The notes under the pieces were generated by a model. The model searched no databases. It had not been told where the DNA came from and saw only the letters and a list, made by a program, of their open reading frames with translations. Both the position numbers and the translations under genes were made by a program. Source: Desertivirga xinjiangensis (lineage in GTDB: Bacteria > Bacteroidota > Bacteroidia > Sphingobacteriales > Sphingobacteriaceae). Taken from it: a stretch of DNA of 64,000 nt. Of the stretch, positions 1-8,692 are shown one piece after another (the first letter of the stretch is position 1; the number at the start of each line of letters is the position of its first letter). The DNA lies in assembly GCF_024436435.1 (NCBI RefSeq), contig NZ_JAFMZP010000006.1, forward strand, positions 186,001 to 250,000, given 5' to 3'.

Positions 1-380
1 GCTCAGCAAAGCTGAACAGAATAATCTATTGGATTGCTACTCTCTGGCTTACCCTCGGCATGCTATCCACCGGAATAGTGCAGTTATTACGAGTTAAAGG
101 AGAAATTGAATTTATTTTAAATTTGGGCTATCCCGACTATTTACTTACGATCGTGGGTGTTTCAAAAATTTTGGGTGTTATAATAGTTCTTATTCCTAGA
201 TTTACTTTACTAAAGGAATGGGCTTATGCGGGCTTTTTTTATACGATGGCAGGAGCCTTTGTTTCACATATAGCAGCGGGAAGCCCAATGAATGAAATCT
301 TTCCTTCGGTATTATTGCTAACCCTAACTGTGGTATCCTGGTTTTTCAGGCCTGCAGATAGAAAAATCGTTTCTCACTAA
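1..380 (+). CDS. DoxX-like membrane protein, 5' end cut by window
   Basis: This is a small integral membrane protein of the DoxX-like (DoxX_2) kind. The frame is open from the first bases of the window: codons before the ATG at position 60 read KLNRIIYWIATLWLTLG and form a membrane helix that the family needs, so the ATG at 60 is internal and the true start lies at or before base 1. Further hydrophobic segments follow, with a short charged tail ending VSH. The DUF4256 gene begins 19 bases downstream on the same strand, so the two are probably cotranscribed. The role of this family is poorly defined; some relatives are linked to redox stress. Family assignment is fairly sure, function is not. 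Confidence 0.8.
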   Translation, partial: SAKLNRIIYWIATLWLTLGMLSTGIVQLLRVKGEIEFILNLGYPDYLLTIVGVSKILGVIIVLIPRFTLLKEWAYAGFFYTMAGAFVSHIAAGSPMNEIFPSVLLLTLTVVSWFFRPADRKIVSH

Positions 381-399
381 ACTACAAAAGATCTATAAG

Positions 400-975
400 A
401 TGAACAATAGTATTATCAACCAAAAGGAGTTGTTACCGGAACAACGTGAAGAACTACTGAACACTTTGAAATCCCGTTTTGAAAAGAACATGAACCGGCA
501 TAAAGGTATGGAATGGGCTAAAGTACAAGCAAAGCTGGAAGCCAGTCCAGAAAAATTGTGGGTGCTTGATGAAATGGAAGTCACTGGTGGCGAACCGGAT
601 GTTGTTGATTTTGATAAGAAAACTGGTGAAATTATTTTTTATGATTGTTCGGCTGAAAGCCCTAAGGGTCGAAGAAGTATTTGTTTTGACCAGGATGCTT
701 TAAATTCAAGGAAAGAGCATAAGCCAGCCGACAGTGCTATGAATATGGCAAAGAACATGGGTATTGAAATTCTTTCTGAAGAGCAATACCGGGCGCTGCA
801 GCAACTTGGAGAATTCGACAAAAAAACCTCCAGCTGGATACAAACTCCTGCTCCTATCAGAAAACTAGGCGGGGCTCTCTTTTGCGATCGTCGATATGAC
901 CATGTCTTCTTGTATCATAATGGGGCAGAGTCTTATTATGCTGCCAGGGGTTTCCGGGGCTCGCTGAGAGTTTAA
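400..975 (+). CDS. DUF4256 domain-containing protein
   Basis: The protein has 191 residues and matches the DUF4256 family over its whole length. Recognisable family features are the N-terminal helical part with GMEWAKV, the strand segment GGEPDVV, the FYDCSAESPKGRRS block near residue 85 and the C-terminal YYAARGFRGSLRV. There is no signal peptide or membrane segment, so it should be cytoplasmic. Nothing is established about its activity; the conserved Cys, Arg and Tyr residues could form a binding site, but that is only inference. It follows the DoxX-like gene closely and faces the tspO gene, with a perfect 34-base palindrome between the two stop codons. Confidence 0.85.
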   Translation: MNNSIINQKELLPEQREELLNTLKSRFEKNMNRHKGMEWAKVQAKLEASPEKLWVLDEMEVTGGEPDVVDFDKKTGEIIFYDCSAESPKGRRSICFDQDALNSRKEHKPADSAMNMAKNMGIEILSEEQYRALQQLGEFDKKTSSWIQTPAPIRKLGGALFCDRRYDHVFLYHNGAESYYAARGFRGSLRV

Positions 976-1001
976 TACCAGCATTTGCACCTGCATAAAT
1001 C

Positions 1002-1035
1002 GGTATATGAATTAACGCGCGTTAATTCATATACC
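1002..1035. repeat. Perfect 34-bp palindrome at a convergent gene junction
   Basis: Positions 1002-1018 are the exact reverse complement of 1019-1035; the centre is GCGC. The right half contains the stop codon and last codons of tspO (stop at 1022-1024). It lies between two converging genes, which fits a bidirectional terminator, but no clear T-run follows on either strand. A protein operator is an alternative. Confidence 0.8.
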
Positions 1036-1489
1036 AGATAGCTCCATTCAAACATGCAGCAAAACTTACCCACAAGAGATAGGGAAGCTGCAGCCAGGCT
1101 GCCACCTTGCTAATCTGATGGAACCAGAAGATCATAAAGATAATGCTTATCCATAACAGAACGATTTCAATCAAAGCCAGACCGGTTTGATGGAAATAAA
1201 AAAATAAAAAACTCCAGGCAAAGTTCAACAACAGCTGAAGAAAAAAAATTGTCAGTGCCGTTGATCTTATTTTTCCTGGTTCGGCCTTCCAAATTAGATA
1301 CAAGGAAATTCCCATTAAAATATATAGCGCAGTCCAAACCGGGCTGAATACTTCATTCGGGGGATTGAATGATGGCTTATTCAGGTAAACATACCAGTTT
1401 GATATATTAGAAGATGTTGCATAACCAGCCACCCCTCCTACCAGCAAGGGCAGTGCTATACTTAAAATGAGCCTGATAACGTTTTTCAT
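1022..1489 (-). CDS. tspO: TspO/MBR family tryptophan-rich sensory protein
   Basis: This 155-residue protein is a TspO/MBR (peripheral benzodiazepine receptor) homologue, a five-helix membrane protein that binds porphyrins and related ligands. Family marks are the GGVAGYATSSNISNWYVYL region, the KPSFNPP motif near residue 39, and WTALYILMGISLYL. Helices three to five follow, with NFAWSFLFF and a final GAIWYMN. The start is ATG at 1489. The upstream sorbosone-dehydrogenase-like gene stops only 8 bases before, so both are probably in one transcript. In other bacteria TspO modulates tetrapyrrole traffic or stress responses; its role here cannot be read from the sequence. Confidence 0.92.
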   Translation of the reverse strand: MKNVIRLILSIALPLLVGGVAGYATSSNISNWYVYLNKPSFNPPNEVFSPVWTALYILMGISLYLIWKAEPGKIRSTALTIFFLQLLLNFAWSFLFFYFHQTGLALIEIVLLWISIIFMIFWFHQISKVAAWLQLPYLLWVSFAACLNGAIWYMN

Positions 1490-1497
1490 ATTCCAGA

Positions 1498-2826
1498 TTA
1501 TTTTATTGCAGCCACTCTCCAGATCACGTTAGAGGCATCGTCAGCTACCAGGAGGGATCCATCATTCAGTACGCTAACACCAACCGGCCTGCCGTATACT
1601 TTTCCTTCTTCCTGGTCTGCTATAAACCCGGTTAGGAAATCTTCGGGTTTACCTGAAGGTTTTCCGTTTTTGAAAGGCACGAAAACTACTTTATATCCCA
1701 CAAGTTCTGAGCGGTTCCAAGACCCATGTTGTCCAATAAACGCACCGTTATGGTATCTAGCCGGGAATGCTTTTTTACCATAGAATGCCAGGCCCAGCGA
1801 AGCGGAATGTGCTTCCAGAGGAACATCAGGCACGGTTGTTTTTTTTACAAGATCCGGCCTGACACCCTTAAGGCGCGGATCTTCATTCTGACCGAAATAA
1901 GCATAGGGCCATCCGTAAAATCCTCCTTCCTTAACACTGGTCAGATAGTCCGGTACAAGCTCATCTCCCAATCCGTCACGTTCGTTAACTGCTGTCCATA
2001 AGGTTTTAGAACCCGGATACCAATCCATTCCTACCGGGTTTCGCAGGCCACTTGCGTAAACGCGTTCGCCACTGCCATCGGGATCTATTTCCAATATATT
2101 TGCTCGTCTGACCTCATGTTCCATACCGTGCTCGGCTACATTTGAGGCAGATCCAACAGATACATAAATTTTAGAACCATACCGATTTGCAATGATATTC
2201 CGCGTCCAGTGATTGTTATATCCGTCGGCAGTAAGCTGCAGTATTCGCTTCCCTTTAGCTGTGATTTTGGATTGACCAGGGGTGTAGGGATATTGCACTA
2301 CACCATCCGTATTAGCTACATAAAATGAATTATTAACTATCAGCATTCCCAGCGGTTGCTTCAAACCTTCCAAAAATGTTTGCCTGAATTCAGGCCTACC
2401 ATCTTTGTCTGCGTCGCGAAGAATGGTGATACGATTGGCACTGCCGCCTTTTTGATGTGATTTTGCTTTCCCTGAAACCAGGTCTTTGGCTTTTGTTGAA
2501 AGCGACTTTTCGGTAGATGCTTCGGCTACAAAAATATCCCCGTTAGGGGCCTGGTACATCCAGCGGGGACTTTGAAATCCATCAGCGAAGCGTGTTACCA
2601 CAAATCCCTGTGGTGCAGCAGGAGATTTATCTGCTGGCCATCCTATAATGTCTGAAAATTTATTCTTTGAGGCTGTGGTGTCTGGCTCGGGAAGTGTAAT
2701 GCTACCGGACCGGGTTGCCACTGACGCGACTGTGTCTGCAACTGATTGTTCCTTCTTCCCGCTCCCGCTTTGGCACGAGATTGAGATTGAAATAAGTATG
2801 TAAGCTGGGAATAGTATGTATTTCAT
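1498..2826 (-). CDS. Sorbosone dehydrogenase-like / PQQ-type sugar dehydrogenase lipoprotein
   Basis: A 442-residue protein with a lipoprotein signal peptide: the hydrophobic stretch ends in ISISC with Cys18 as the lipidated residue, followed by a low-complexity Ser/Thr-rich spacer. The body is a beta-propeller of the glucose/sorbosone dehydrogenase class, with IFVAEAST, GLRNPVGMDWYPGS, a DELVPDYL segment, GFYGWPYAYFG and HGSWNRSE. These match the L-sorbosone dehydrogenase-like group that uses PQQ in characterised members; the substrate here is unknown. It should sit in the periplasm or outer membrane. The tspO gene follows after 8 bases. The region upstream carries clustered small hairpins. 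Confidence 0.82.
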   Translation of the reverse strand: MKYILFPAYILISISISCQSGSGKKEQSVADTVASVATRSGSITLPEPDTTASKNKFSDIIGWPADKSPAAPQGFVVTRFADGFQSPRWMYQAPNGDIFVAEASTEKSLSTKAKDLVSGKAKSHQKGGSANRITILRDADKDGRPEFRQTFLEGLKQPLGMLIVNNSFYVANTDGVVQYPYTPGQSKITAKGKRILQLTADGYNNHWTRNIIANRYGSKIYVSVGSASNVAEHGMEHEVRRANILEIDPDGSGERVYASGLRNPVGMDWYPGSKTLWTAVNERDGLGDELVPDYLTSVKEGGFYGWPYAYFGQNEDPRLKGVRPDLVKKTTVPDVPLEAHSASLGLAFYGKKAFPARYHNGAFIGQHGSWNRSELVGYKVVFVPFKNGKPSGKPEDFLTGFIADQEEGKVYGRPVGVSVLNDGSLLVADDASNVIWRVAAIK

Positions 2827-2918
2827 ATTTGCTATGTTTTAAAAGTATTAAACACACACTATAACTGTTTTGAGGGGATCTGGTTTGCCGGATTCGGCAC
2901 TTTGAATTACTTGGAAGA

Positions 2919-2990
2919 CTTGCCTAGGCAAGAGGTCCTGAAACAAGTTCAGGATGACGAAGAAAGGGATTTAGGTTCTCTTCGAAGAAC
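2919..2990. repeat. Cluster of small extragenic hairpins
   Basis: Three short inverted repeats lie between the PhnP-like gene and the dehydrogenase gene: the 14-base palindrome CTTGCCTAGGCAAG at 2919-2932, a CCTGAA/TTCAGG stem with loop ACAAG at 2937-2953, and a GTTCT/AGAAC stem at 2975-2990. The second resembles hairpin repeats common between bacterial genes. Copy number in the genome cannot be judged from here. Confidence 0.5.
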
Positions 2991-3007
2991 GGAACGTATT
3001 CACAGTC

Positions 3008-3775
3008 TCAGACATCTACCTCTATCACCAGGCCGTCATAAGCCAGCTCAATTCCCGGCGGAAGTTCCTTATTGATCTCAAAATGCCTTCCGAGACGATG
3101 GCTGATATGAGTAAAGTACGTGCGTTCCGCATCTATATCTTTCGCAAAATCGATTGCCTCCTCAAGAATAAAATGAGATATGTGCTTTTCCTTTTGCAAT
3201 GCATTAATCACAAGAACTTTTGATCCCCGGATTTTTTCTTTTTCTTCAGGTGACACTGTCTTGGCATCAGTGATGTAAGTGAAATCCCCTATCCTGAATC
3301 CAAAAACAGGTAATTTATAATGCATCACTTCGATAGGAGTTACAGTAACACCCTCTACATCGAAAGGCTCGTTTTTTATTTCGTTTAAGTTGATAAGTGG
3401 TACACCAGGATACTTTACGGACGCAAAAGCATAATAAAATTCGCGCATCAGGCTCTCCTGCACCCTTTTATGAGCATAAACATTCATCGCCTCCTGCTGA
3501 TGATAATTGAAAGCTCTTATATCATCCAATCCGGCAATATGATCTTTATGCTCATGGGTAAATAGTACCGCATCCAGCAACTTAACTTTTGCCCTGAGCA
3601 TCTGGTACCTGAAATCCGGGCCGGTGTCAATAACTATTGTCTTGTTGTCAATTTCAAGCAGTGCGGAAGATCGCAGCCTGTTATCTTTAGGATCAGGAGA
3701 TGTACATACAGCACAGCCGCATCCTATTACCGGTACTCCCTGTGAGGTTCCTGTTCCTAAAAAAGTTATTTTCAA
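3008..3775 (-). CDS. PhnP-like metallo-beta-lactamase-fold phosphodiesterase
   Basis: This 255-residue cytoplasmic enzyme has the metallo-beta-lactamase fold. It shows FLGTGTSQGVP at the N terminus, the di-metal motif HEHKDH at residues 74-79, DTGPDFR at 50-56 and a late THISHRLG with a further histidine. A C-x-C-x-x-C motif (Cys19, 21, 24) matches the structural zinc site of PhnP, the cyclic phosphate phosphodiesterase. Substrate is unproven. The start is TTG at 3775, forced by the context: it overlaps the TGA stop of the upstream 91-residue gene in the sequence TTGA, and translation from it gives the expected MKITFLGTG. Translational coupling with that gene is likely. Confidence 0.85.
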   Translation of the reverse strand: MKITFLGTGTSQGVPVIGCGCAVCTSPDPKDNRLRSSALLEIDNKTIVIDTGPDFRYQMLRAKVKLLDAVLFTHEHKDHIAGLDDIRAFNYHQQEAMNVYAHKRVQESLMREFYYAFASVKYPGVPLINLNEIKNEPFDVEGVTVTPIEVMHYKLPVFGFRIGDFTYITDAKTVSPEEKEKIRGSKVLVINALQKEKHISHFILEEAIDFAKDIDAERTYFTHISHRLGRHFEINKELPPGIELAYDGLVIEVDV

Positions 3776-4047
3776 AGCTGCAGTGATGTTTGTTTCAGTG
3801 AATATAAAAATTGTATCTGCTTTTCATCCAACAAACTTTCATCTGCAGGAATAGTTTGCAACAATAAAACGAGCGAGTTGATCTTACTTTCTATATTTGA
3901 AAACTTATTCACTACCACTATCCGGCTATTTTCAATCATACAGGCCCCTGTCTTGAAACTTCCTTTTTCATACCTAACCTTGTACTTTAAAGATTTGAGC
4001 AAGCTTTCAAGCTTTTCCAGCGTGTATTGGGTATATGTAAGCGACAT
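3772..4047 (-). CDS. Conserved hypothetical protein, 91 residues
   Basis: A small soluble protein starting at ATG 4047. I do not recognise a named domain. It begins MSLTYTQYTLEKLESLLKS with an amphipathic helix, then short strands (YKVRYEKGSF, SRIVVVNKF), then helices; the layout looks like a compact alpha/beta fold. Its TGA stop overlaps the TTG start of the PhnP-like gene by the 4 bases TTGA, which implies coupled translation and a linked function. A terminator for lolA lies just upstream, so this gene probably has its own promoter in 4048-4100. Confidence 0.75.
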   Translation of the reverse strand: MSLTYTQYTLEKLESLLKSLKYKVRYEKGSFKTGACMIENSRIVVVNKFSNIESKINSLVLLLQTIPADESLLDEKQIQFLYSLKQTSLQL

Positions 4048-4102
4048 AATTCAAAAATAGAAAAAACAAACGTGGTTCGGGCTTTACAATCAGGGACCGG
4101 AT

Positions 4103-4133
4103 AAAAAAAAGCGATGATCGCTCACCGCTTTAC
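4103..4133 (-). terminator. Rho-independent terminator after lolA
   Basis: Read on the minus strand, a stem AGCGAT-C-ATCGCT (4110-4122) is followed by eight T residues. It lies about 45 bases past the lolA stop and should end the ftsK-lolA transcript. Confidence 0.75.
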
Positions 4134-4167
4134 AATTCATCTATCTAAATATGGTATTCGCAAGATT

Positions 4168-4818
4168 TTAACGGAGATCTTCTACGTTGACACCCGGATG
4201 TTTTTTAGCATCAAAAGCGAACATTGAATCGGAGACCTTCACGTTTGGACTAAACGATTTTATGGTATAGGTATATTTATTACCATTTTTAGCAAAGATC
4301 ACAGCATTGCTTATTTGCTTCGAAACCTTATCGACATTTAGCCTAACCTTAAAAAAAGAGCTTTTTGAGTCAGTTGGTGTAAGATCGATAATATGCTGAA
4401 CCTTTCCGTTAAGCTTTGTATCACCGGTATAAAGATATTTGAACCCCTTTTCATAAATGGTAAATATCTTTGCGGGATTTAAAGCATCCGCACTGTTATT
4501 CACATCACTTACCTGAACTTCTTTTTCATTTTTAAGATAAGTCCAGACCGTTTTTCCATCGCTGATCAGATCCTGATCTTTCATGCTGACCCTATACTTG
4601 TTTGCCTTGGATCTGGCATACAATGTTCCCGTTTGGGTTTCTTTTATCTTCGCCTGTGGGTTATCTAGCGTAAACGCAAAATCTGTTTTAATTACGTCGT
4701 AAGATTTGTATTTTTTACTTACCTGAGCCAGGATCGCCTTAGCTTTTGCATCAGTTTGTGCCAATGCGGCTATTCCTGTTCCAACAATTATCAGTGACGT
4801 TAAAATGTATTTATTCAT
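4168..4818 (-). CDS. lolA: Outer-membrane lipoprotein carrier LolA family protein
   Basis: A 216-residue periplasmic protein with a clear signal peptide cleaved near ALAQ at about residue 20. The mature part matches the LolA/LolB fold: the helical start with ILAQVSKKYKSYDVIKTDF, the strand series with GTLYARSKANKYRV, SDGKTVWTYLKNEKEVQV, and a PAKIFTIYEKGF segment. LolA carries lipoproteins from the inner to the outer membrane. The start is ATG at 4818. It lies 72 bases downstream of ftsK on the same strand, an order often seen in Bacteroidota, and a terminator follows it. Confidence 0.88.
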   Translation of the reverse strand: MNKYILTSLIIVGTGIAALAQTDAKAKAILAQVSKKYKSYDVIKTDFAFTLDNPQAKIKETQTGTLYARSKANKYRVSMKDQDLISDGKTVWTYLKNEKEVQVSDVNNSADALNPAKIFTIYEKGFKYLYTGDTKLNGKVQHIIDLTPTDSKSSFFKVRLNVDKVSKQISNAVIFAKNGNKYTYTIKSFSPNVKVSDSMFAFDAKKHPGVNVEDLR

Positions 4819-4890
4819 GTAGATTTTTATGAAAATTAATAGTCTGACAATTTAATTGGCTAAAGGTTTAGTCCAAACCTGTTTTTCAAT

Positions 4891-7602
4891 CTATTTATCA
4901 TTCATATTATCAAGAAACTGCTCGAGAGCGTAATCGTCAGGAATGAGCACTTCACGGGCTTTACTGCCTTCGAAAGGCCCAACAATACCCGCAGCTTCGA
5001 GCTGATCAATAAGCCTTCCAGCACGATTGTATCCCAGTTTAAGTTTACGCTGGATTAGCGAGGTGGAGCCCTGCTGATGCATAACGATCAACCTTGCAGC
5101 ATCTTCAAAAAGCGGATCGCGGTCACTTGGATCGAAGTCCTTAATACTTCCACCCTCACCATTTTCATCAACATATTCGGGCAACATCCAGGCTGATGAA
5201 TAGCCTCTCTGCTCTCCTATATAATCAGATATGCGCTCTACTTCCGGAGTATCAACAAAGGCGCATTGAAGCCTGATCAAATCGTTCCCGGTCGAGAATA
5301 GCATGTCTCCCCTACCAATAAGCTGATCGGCACCACCGGAATCCAGAATGGTCCTCGAATCTATCTTCGATAGTACCCTGAATGCAAGCCTTGCAGGGAA
5401 GTTGGCTTTTATAGTACCCGTGATAATATTTACAGAGGGTCTTTGAGTAGCGATCACAAGGTGAATACCAACTGCACGCGCCAACTGCGCTAAACGGGCA
5501 ATCGGTGTTTCTACTTCTTTACCTGCTGTCATCATCAAATCAGCAAACTCGTCTACTATCAATACGATGAACGGCAGAAAGCGATGTCCTTCTTCCGGAT
5601 TTAGCTTACGGTTGACAAACTTGGCATTGTATTCCTTTAAGTTACGAACTTGTCCGTTCTTAAGAAGGTCGTAGCGCTGATCCATTTCAATACAAAGAGA
5701 ATTCAGGGTATTGATCACTTTTTTTGTATCGGTAATAATGGCATCTTCTTCTCCCGGTAGTTTTGCCAGGAAATGTCTTTCTATTTTTCGGAATAGCGTT
5801 AACTCAACCTTTTTGGGATCTACCAGAACAAATTTAAGCTGTGAAGGATGAAGCTTGTACAAGAGAGAAACCAGAATAGAGTTGATCCCAACAGATTTAC
5901 CCTGCCCGGTGGCACCGGCAACCAGTAAGTGTGGCATTTTAGCCAGGTCGGCGATAAAAACTTCATTGGATATGGTTTTGCCAAGAGCGATAGGCAGATC
6001 CATGGTGGTATTCTGAAACTTGTCTGTTGCTAAAACCGAGCGCATGGCCACCATCTCAGGATGAGAGTTTGGCACTTCTATACCGATGGTACCCTTTCCT
6101 GGCATCGGAGCGATAATACGGATACCCAAAGCGGCAAGACTTAATGCGATGTCATCTTCAAGGTTTTTGATCTTAGAGATCCTAACACCCGGCGCTGGTA
6201 CAATTTCATAAAGTGTAACGGTTGGCCCGATAGTAGCTTTAATCTTATCGATCTCAATGTTATAATGATTGAGCGTTTCAACAATTTTGTTTTTGTTGGC
6301 CTCCAGCTCCTCCGCATTAACATTTATCTTATTGGTACCATAATTTTCAAGAAGATCCAGTACAGGATATTTGTAAGATGAAAGGTCCAGCTTGGGATCA
6401 TATTGGCCAAATTGCTCTACCAAACTTGCAGCAGTACGCTCTTCAGGAGTTTTTTCAATCGTTAATACGGGCGATTCTTTTTCAGGAATAACCGTCTCTA
6501 AAACGAGCTGGTGTTCGGACTCATCCGGAATCGTATTTTCAATACTTAGTTCATGCTCTACCGGGGTAAGTTCATGCACTTTCTCTTCTTCTTTAGGAGT
6601 ATTAAAAGCAAGAGCAGATCCGGTAACGGCCGCAACTGTTTCTAAAGGCACAGGCTTTGGAACTACAAACTCAGGTTCCGGTTCTTCGTCAATGACAATC
6701 GGAGGCACAACTCTTTCCTGTCTGAGCTGCTCTTTTTGCTGATCTCTGCGCCCGGGTTCTTCATTCTCTTCAATTTGAGGTTCCTGATGGATCACCTTAT
6801 TTGCGCGCAGAGGAAACTCAACAGGCTGCGTCCTGAAATCGTCCTCATTTTCGATATCTTCATCAGCTATCGCATCAGGGATAGTTCCCATCACAACCTT
6901 TTTCTCCCGCTGAGGGATTTTAAAATCAATATTGTATGCAATTATTAAGGCAGATAATCCTGCAAATGTCAGAATACCGGCTGTTCCTGTATTTCCAATC
7001 TGTGCCTGCAGGAGACGATTTGTCCAGAAGCCGAATTCACCTTCGAGAAAATGCGGGTAATCGGAGGCGAAACCGTGAAGAAATGCCAGCAGAAGAGAGG
7101 TAAACACTAAAAGGAAAAAAGAATAACCCAGCGTTTTTGAAATCGAAGCAATACGCACTTTAAACAATAAGCGGTATCCGATAACAAAAAATACACCGAT
7201 AAAAATAAAGGATGCTATACCAAACCATTCATAAATAAACTGGTGTGACAATAAGGCGCCAAATTTCCCCAGCCAGTTTTCAACTGCCGGATTAACGACA
7301 CCAGCTTTTGAAAGCTCTTCTACAGATTTAAAAAGATTAGACCATCCCCCGTTAGCTTCGATCACATAACTTTGATCGTCCTGCCAGGTGAAAAGATAAG
7401 AGGTAAATGCAACTAGAAAATATAATGAAAGGATCAAAAAGAATAACCCGATTATCTTCAGAATCCTTCCATCATTGAATGCAAATCTGGGCAATACTTC
7501 TGTTTTCTCTCTCTCTTTTACAATACGCTCACGGGCAGGGGCTTTTGTACCCGGCTCTCCTCTGAAACTATTTGACCTGAACTGATTTCCTTTTACCGGC
7601 AT
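4891..7602 (-). CDS. ftsK: DNA translocase FtsK
   Basis: This 903-residue septal DNA pump clears and aligns chromosomes at division. Its order is: basic N terminus; four membrane helices between about residues 45 and 225; an acidic, Pro/Glu-rich linker (about 240-390); the alpha/beta motor; and a C-terminal winged-helix gamma domain ending near REVLIPDDYALEQFL. The Walker A motif reads GATGQGKSV, where Gln takes the place of the commoner Ser. Walker B is FIVLIVDEFADLM, and LVDPKKVEL is present. Length and order are normal for the phylum. The start is ATG at 7602, giving MPVKGNQFRS. It is transcribed away from the ankyrin gene and into lolA. Confidence 0.96.
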   Translation of the reverse strand: MPVKGNQFRSNSFRGEPGTKAPARERIVKEREKTEVLPRFAFNDGRILKIIGLFFLILSLYFLVAFTSYLFTWQDDQSYVIEANGGWSNLFKSVEELSKAGVVNPAVENWLGKFGALLSHQFIYEWFGIASFIFIGVFFVIGYRLLFKVRIASISKTLGYSFFLLVFTSLLLAFLHGFASDYPHFLEGEFGFWTNRLLQAQIGNTGTAGILTFAGLSALIIAYNIDFKIPQREKKVVMGTIPDAIADEDIENEDDFRTQPVEFPLRANKVIHQEPQIEENEEPGRRDQQKEQLRQERVVPPIVIDEEPEPEFVVPKPVPLETVAAVTGSALAFNTPKEEEKVHELTPVEHELSIENTIPDESEHQLVLETVIPEKESPVLTIEKTPEERTAASLVEQFGQYDPKLDLSSYKYPVLDLLENYGTNKINVNAEELEANKNKIVETLNHYNIEIDKIKATIGPTVTLYEIVPAPGVRISKIKNLEDDIALSLAALGIRIIAPMPGKGTIGIEVPNSHPEMVAMRSVLATDKFQNTTMDLPIALGKTISNEVFIADLAKMPHLLVAGATGQGKSVGINSILVSLLYKLHPSQLKFVLVDPKKVELTLFRKIERHFLAKLPGEEDAIITDTKKVINTLNSLCIEMDQRYDLLKNGQVRNLKEYNAKFVNRKLNPEEGHRFLPFIVLIVDEFADLMMTAGKEVETPIARLAQLARAVGIHLVIATQRPSVNIITGTIKANFPARLAFRVLSKIDSRTILDSGGADQLIGRGDMLFSTGNDLIRLQCAFVDTPEVERISDYIGEQRGYSSAWMLPEYVDENGEGGSIKDFDPSDRDPLFEDAARLIVMHQQGSTSLIQRKLKLGYNRAGRLIDQLEAAGIVGPFEGSKAREVLIPDDYALEQFLDNMNDK

Positions 7603-7728
7603 TGATTGTTGCGGGGTTTAACCTGACAAATATATTTATAAATTACATGGTGTAGGAACCTGTTTTTTATTAAAGCTACAAATTTTAGTTGCACAAGGTA
7701 TCTACTTTTTTATTAATATTGTTATTAG

Positions 7729-8382
7729 ATGAGCCAGACAGAATTAATTGAAGAGTACATTCAAACGGGAAATCAGGCAGATTTGAGCCAATTGTTACAG
7801 GCAAATCCGGAAATCGCCAACAGCAATACAAGCTTTAATGTATCCCCTTTGATGCTTTCTTGTTATTATAAAAAACCCGAGATATCATCAATATTATTAA
7901 AATATGTGCGGGGCCTGAGCATACATGAAGCAGCTGCAATCGGTAAGCCCGAGTATCTGGTACCTATCCTAAACAACCGGCCAGACCTGATCAATTCCTT
8001 TTCCCGGGATGGGTTTACGCCGCTTGGCCTTGCGTGTTATTTTGGGCATGAAGACGTTGCCAGGCATCTTTTATTAAAAGGTGCAGATGTTAATTTACCA
8101 TCACAGAACGGTTATAGTGTATACCCTCTCAATTCGACCACCGCAGCGAACAACAATGACATTACAAAAATGTTACTGGAAGCAGGAGCCGAAGTAAACG
8201 TAGCACAAAGCTCTGGTCTCACACCCCTGCATTCTGCTGCGCAGCATGGCAATATTGAAATACTGATCCTGCTGCTGGAGGCCGGCGCGAACATCGATGC
8301 CAGAACAGAGAGTGACAAAACACCGGCAGATGTTGCTCTTGCAAGTGGACATCTGGAGATTGCGAGAATACTGGAAGTTTAA
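7729..8382 (+). CDS. Ankyrin repeat protein
   Basis: A 217-residue soluble protein made of ankyrin repeats. Recognisable units include DGFTPLGLACYFGHEDVARHLLLKGADVN (split here as DGFTPLGLACYFGHEDVA and RHLLLKGADVN), then NGYSVYPLNS, SGLTPLHSAAQHGNIEILILL and SDKTPADVALASGHLEIA. The first repeats are degenerate. No signal peptide or other domain is present, so it should be a cytoplasmic binding scaffold with unknown partner. It is divergent from ftsK and convergent with the PspC-like gene. ATG at 7729 is a good start; the upstream 125 bases must hold both promoters. Confidence 0.88.
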   Translation: MSQTELIEEYIQTGNQADLSQLLQANPEIANSNTSFNVSPLMLSCYYKKPEISSILLKYVRGLSIHEAAAIGKPEYLVPILNNRPDLINSFSRDGFTPLGLACYFGHEDVARHLLLKGADVNLPSQNGYSVYPLNSTTAANNNDITKMLLEAGAEVNVAQSSGLTPLHSAAQHGNIEILILLLEAGANIDARTESDKTPADVALASGHLEIARILEV

Positions 8383-8468
8383 GAATTTAAACCCGATCGA
8401 GCATAAATTTGGAAAGGAGTTGATTTCACTAAGCAATGAACAGCTAACCCTTTAACTCTAAGCTTAAG

Positions 8469-8690
8469 CTAAAAGTCCCAGATGCGGGTACGGATGCGTT
8501 TCATATAGTTACGGATGCCCAACACAAAGGCGGCGCAGAAATAAAAAATCAGGGGAAAACCCACAGCCAGAAAAGACGAGTAGATAAAAAACAAACGAAT
8601 TTTAGAGATAGACATGTCGAAACGTTCACCAAGGTATGTTGATACTCCAAAAGAGCGCTTCTCGAAATATTCAAGTATTTGCTGTATCAT
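8469..8690 (-). CDS. PspC domain family small membrane protein
   Basis: A 73-residue protein with one strong membrane segment (IRLFFIYSSFLAVGFPLIFY) and a basic tail NYMKRIRTRIWDF. It matches the short PspC-like proteins seen in Bacteroidota, in which the motif FGVSTYLGERFDMSISKIRLFF precedes the helix (here at about residues 14-35). I place the start at ATG 8690, two bases after the stop of the DUF2851 gene; the frame runs further upstream but only by overlapping that gene. It probably depends on the DUF2851 transcript. PspC proteins act in envelope stress in enteric bacteria, but this role should not be assumed here. Confidence 0.8.
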   Translation of the reverse strand: MIQQILEYFEKRSFGVSTYLGERFDMSISKIRLFFIYSSFLAVGFPLIFYFCAAFVLGIRNYMKRIRTRIWDF

Positions 8691-8692
8691 AT

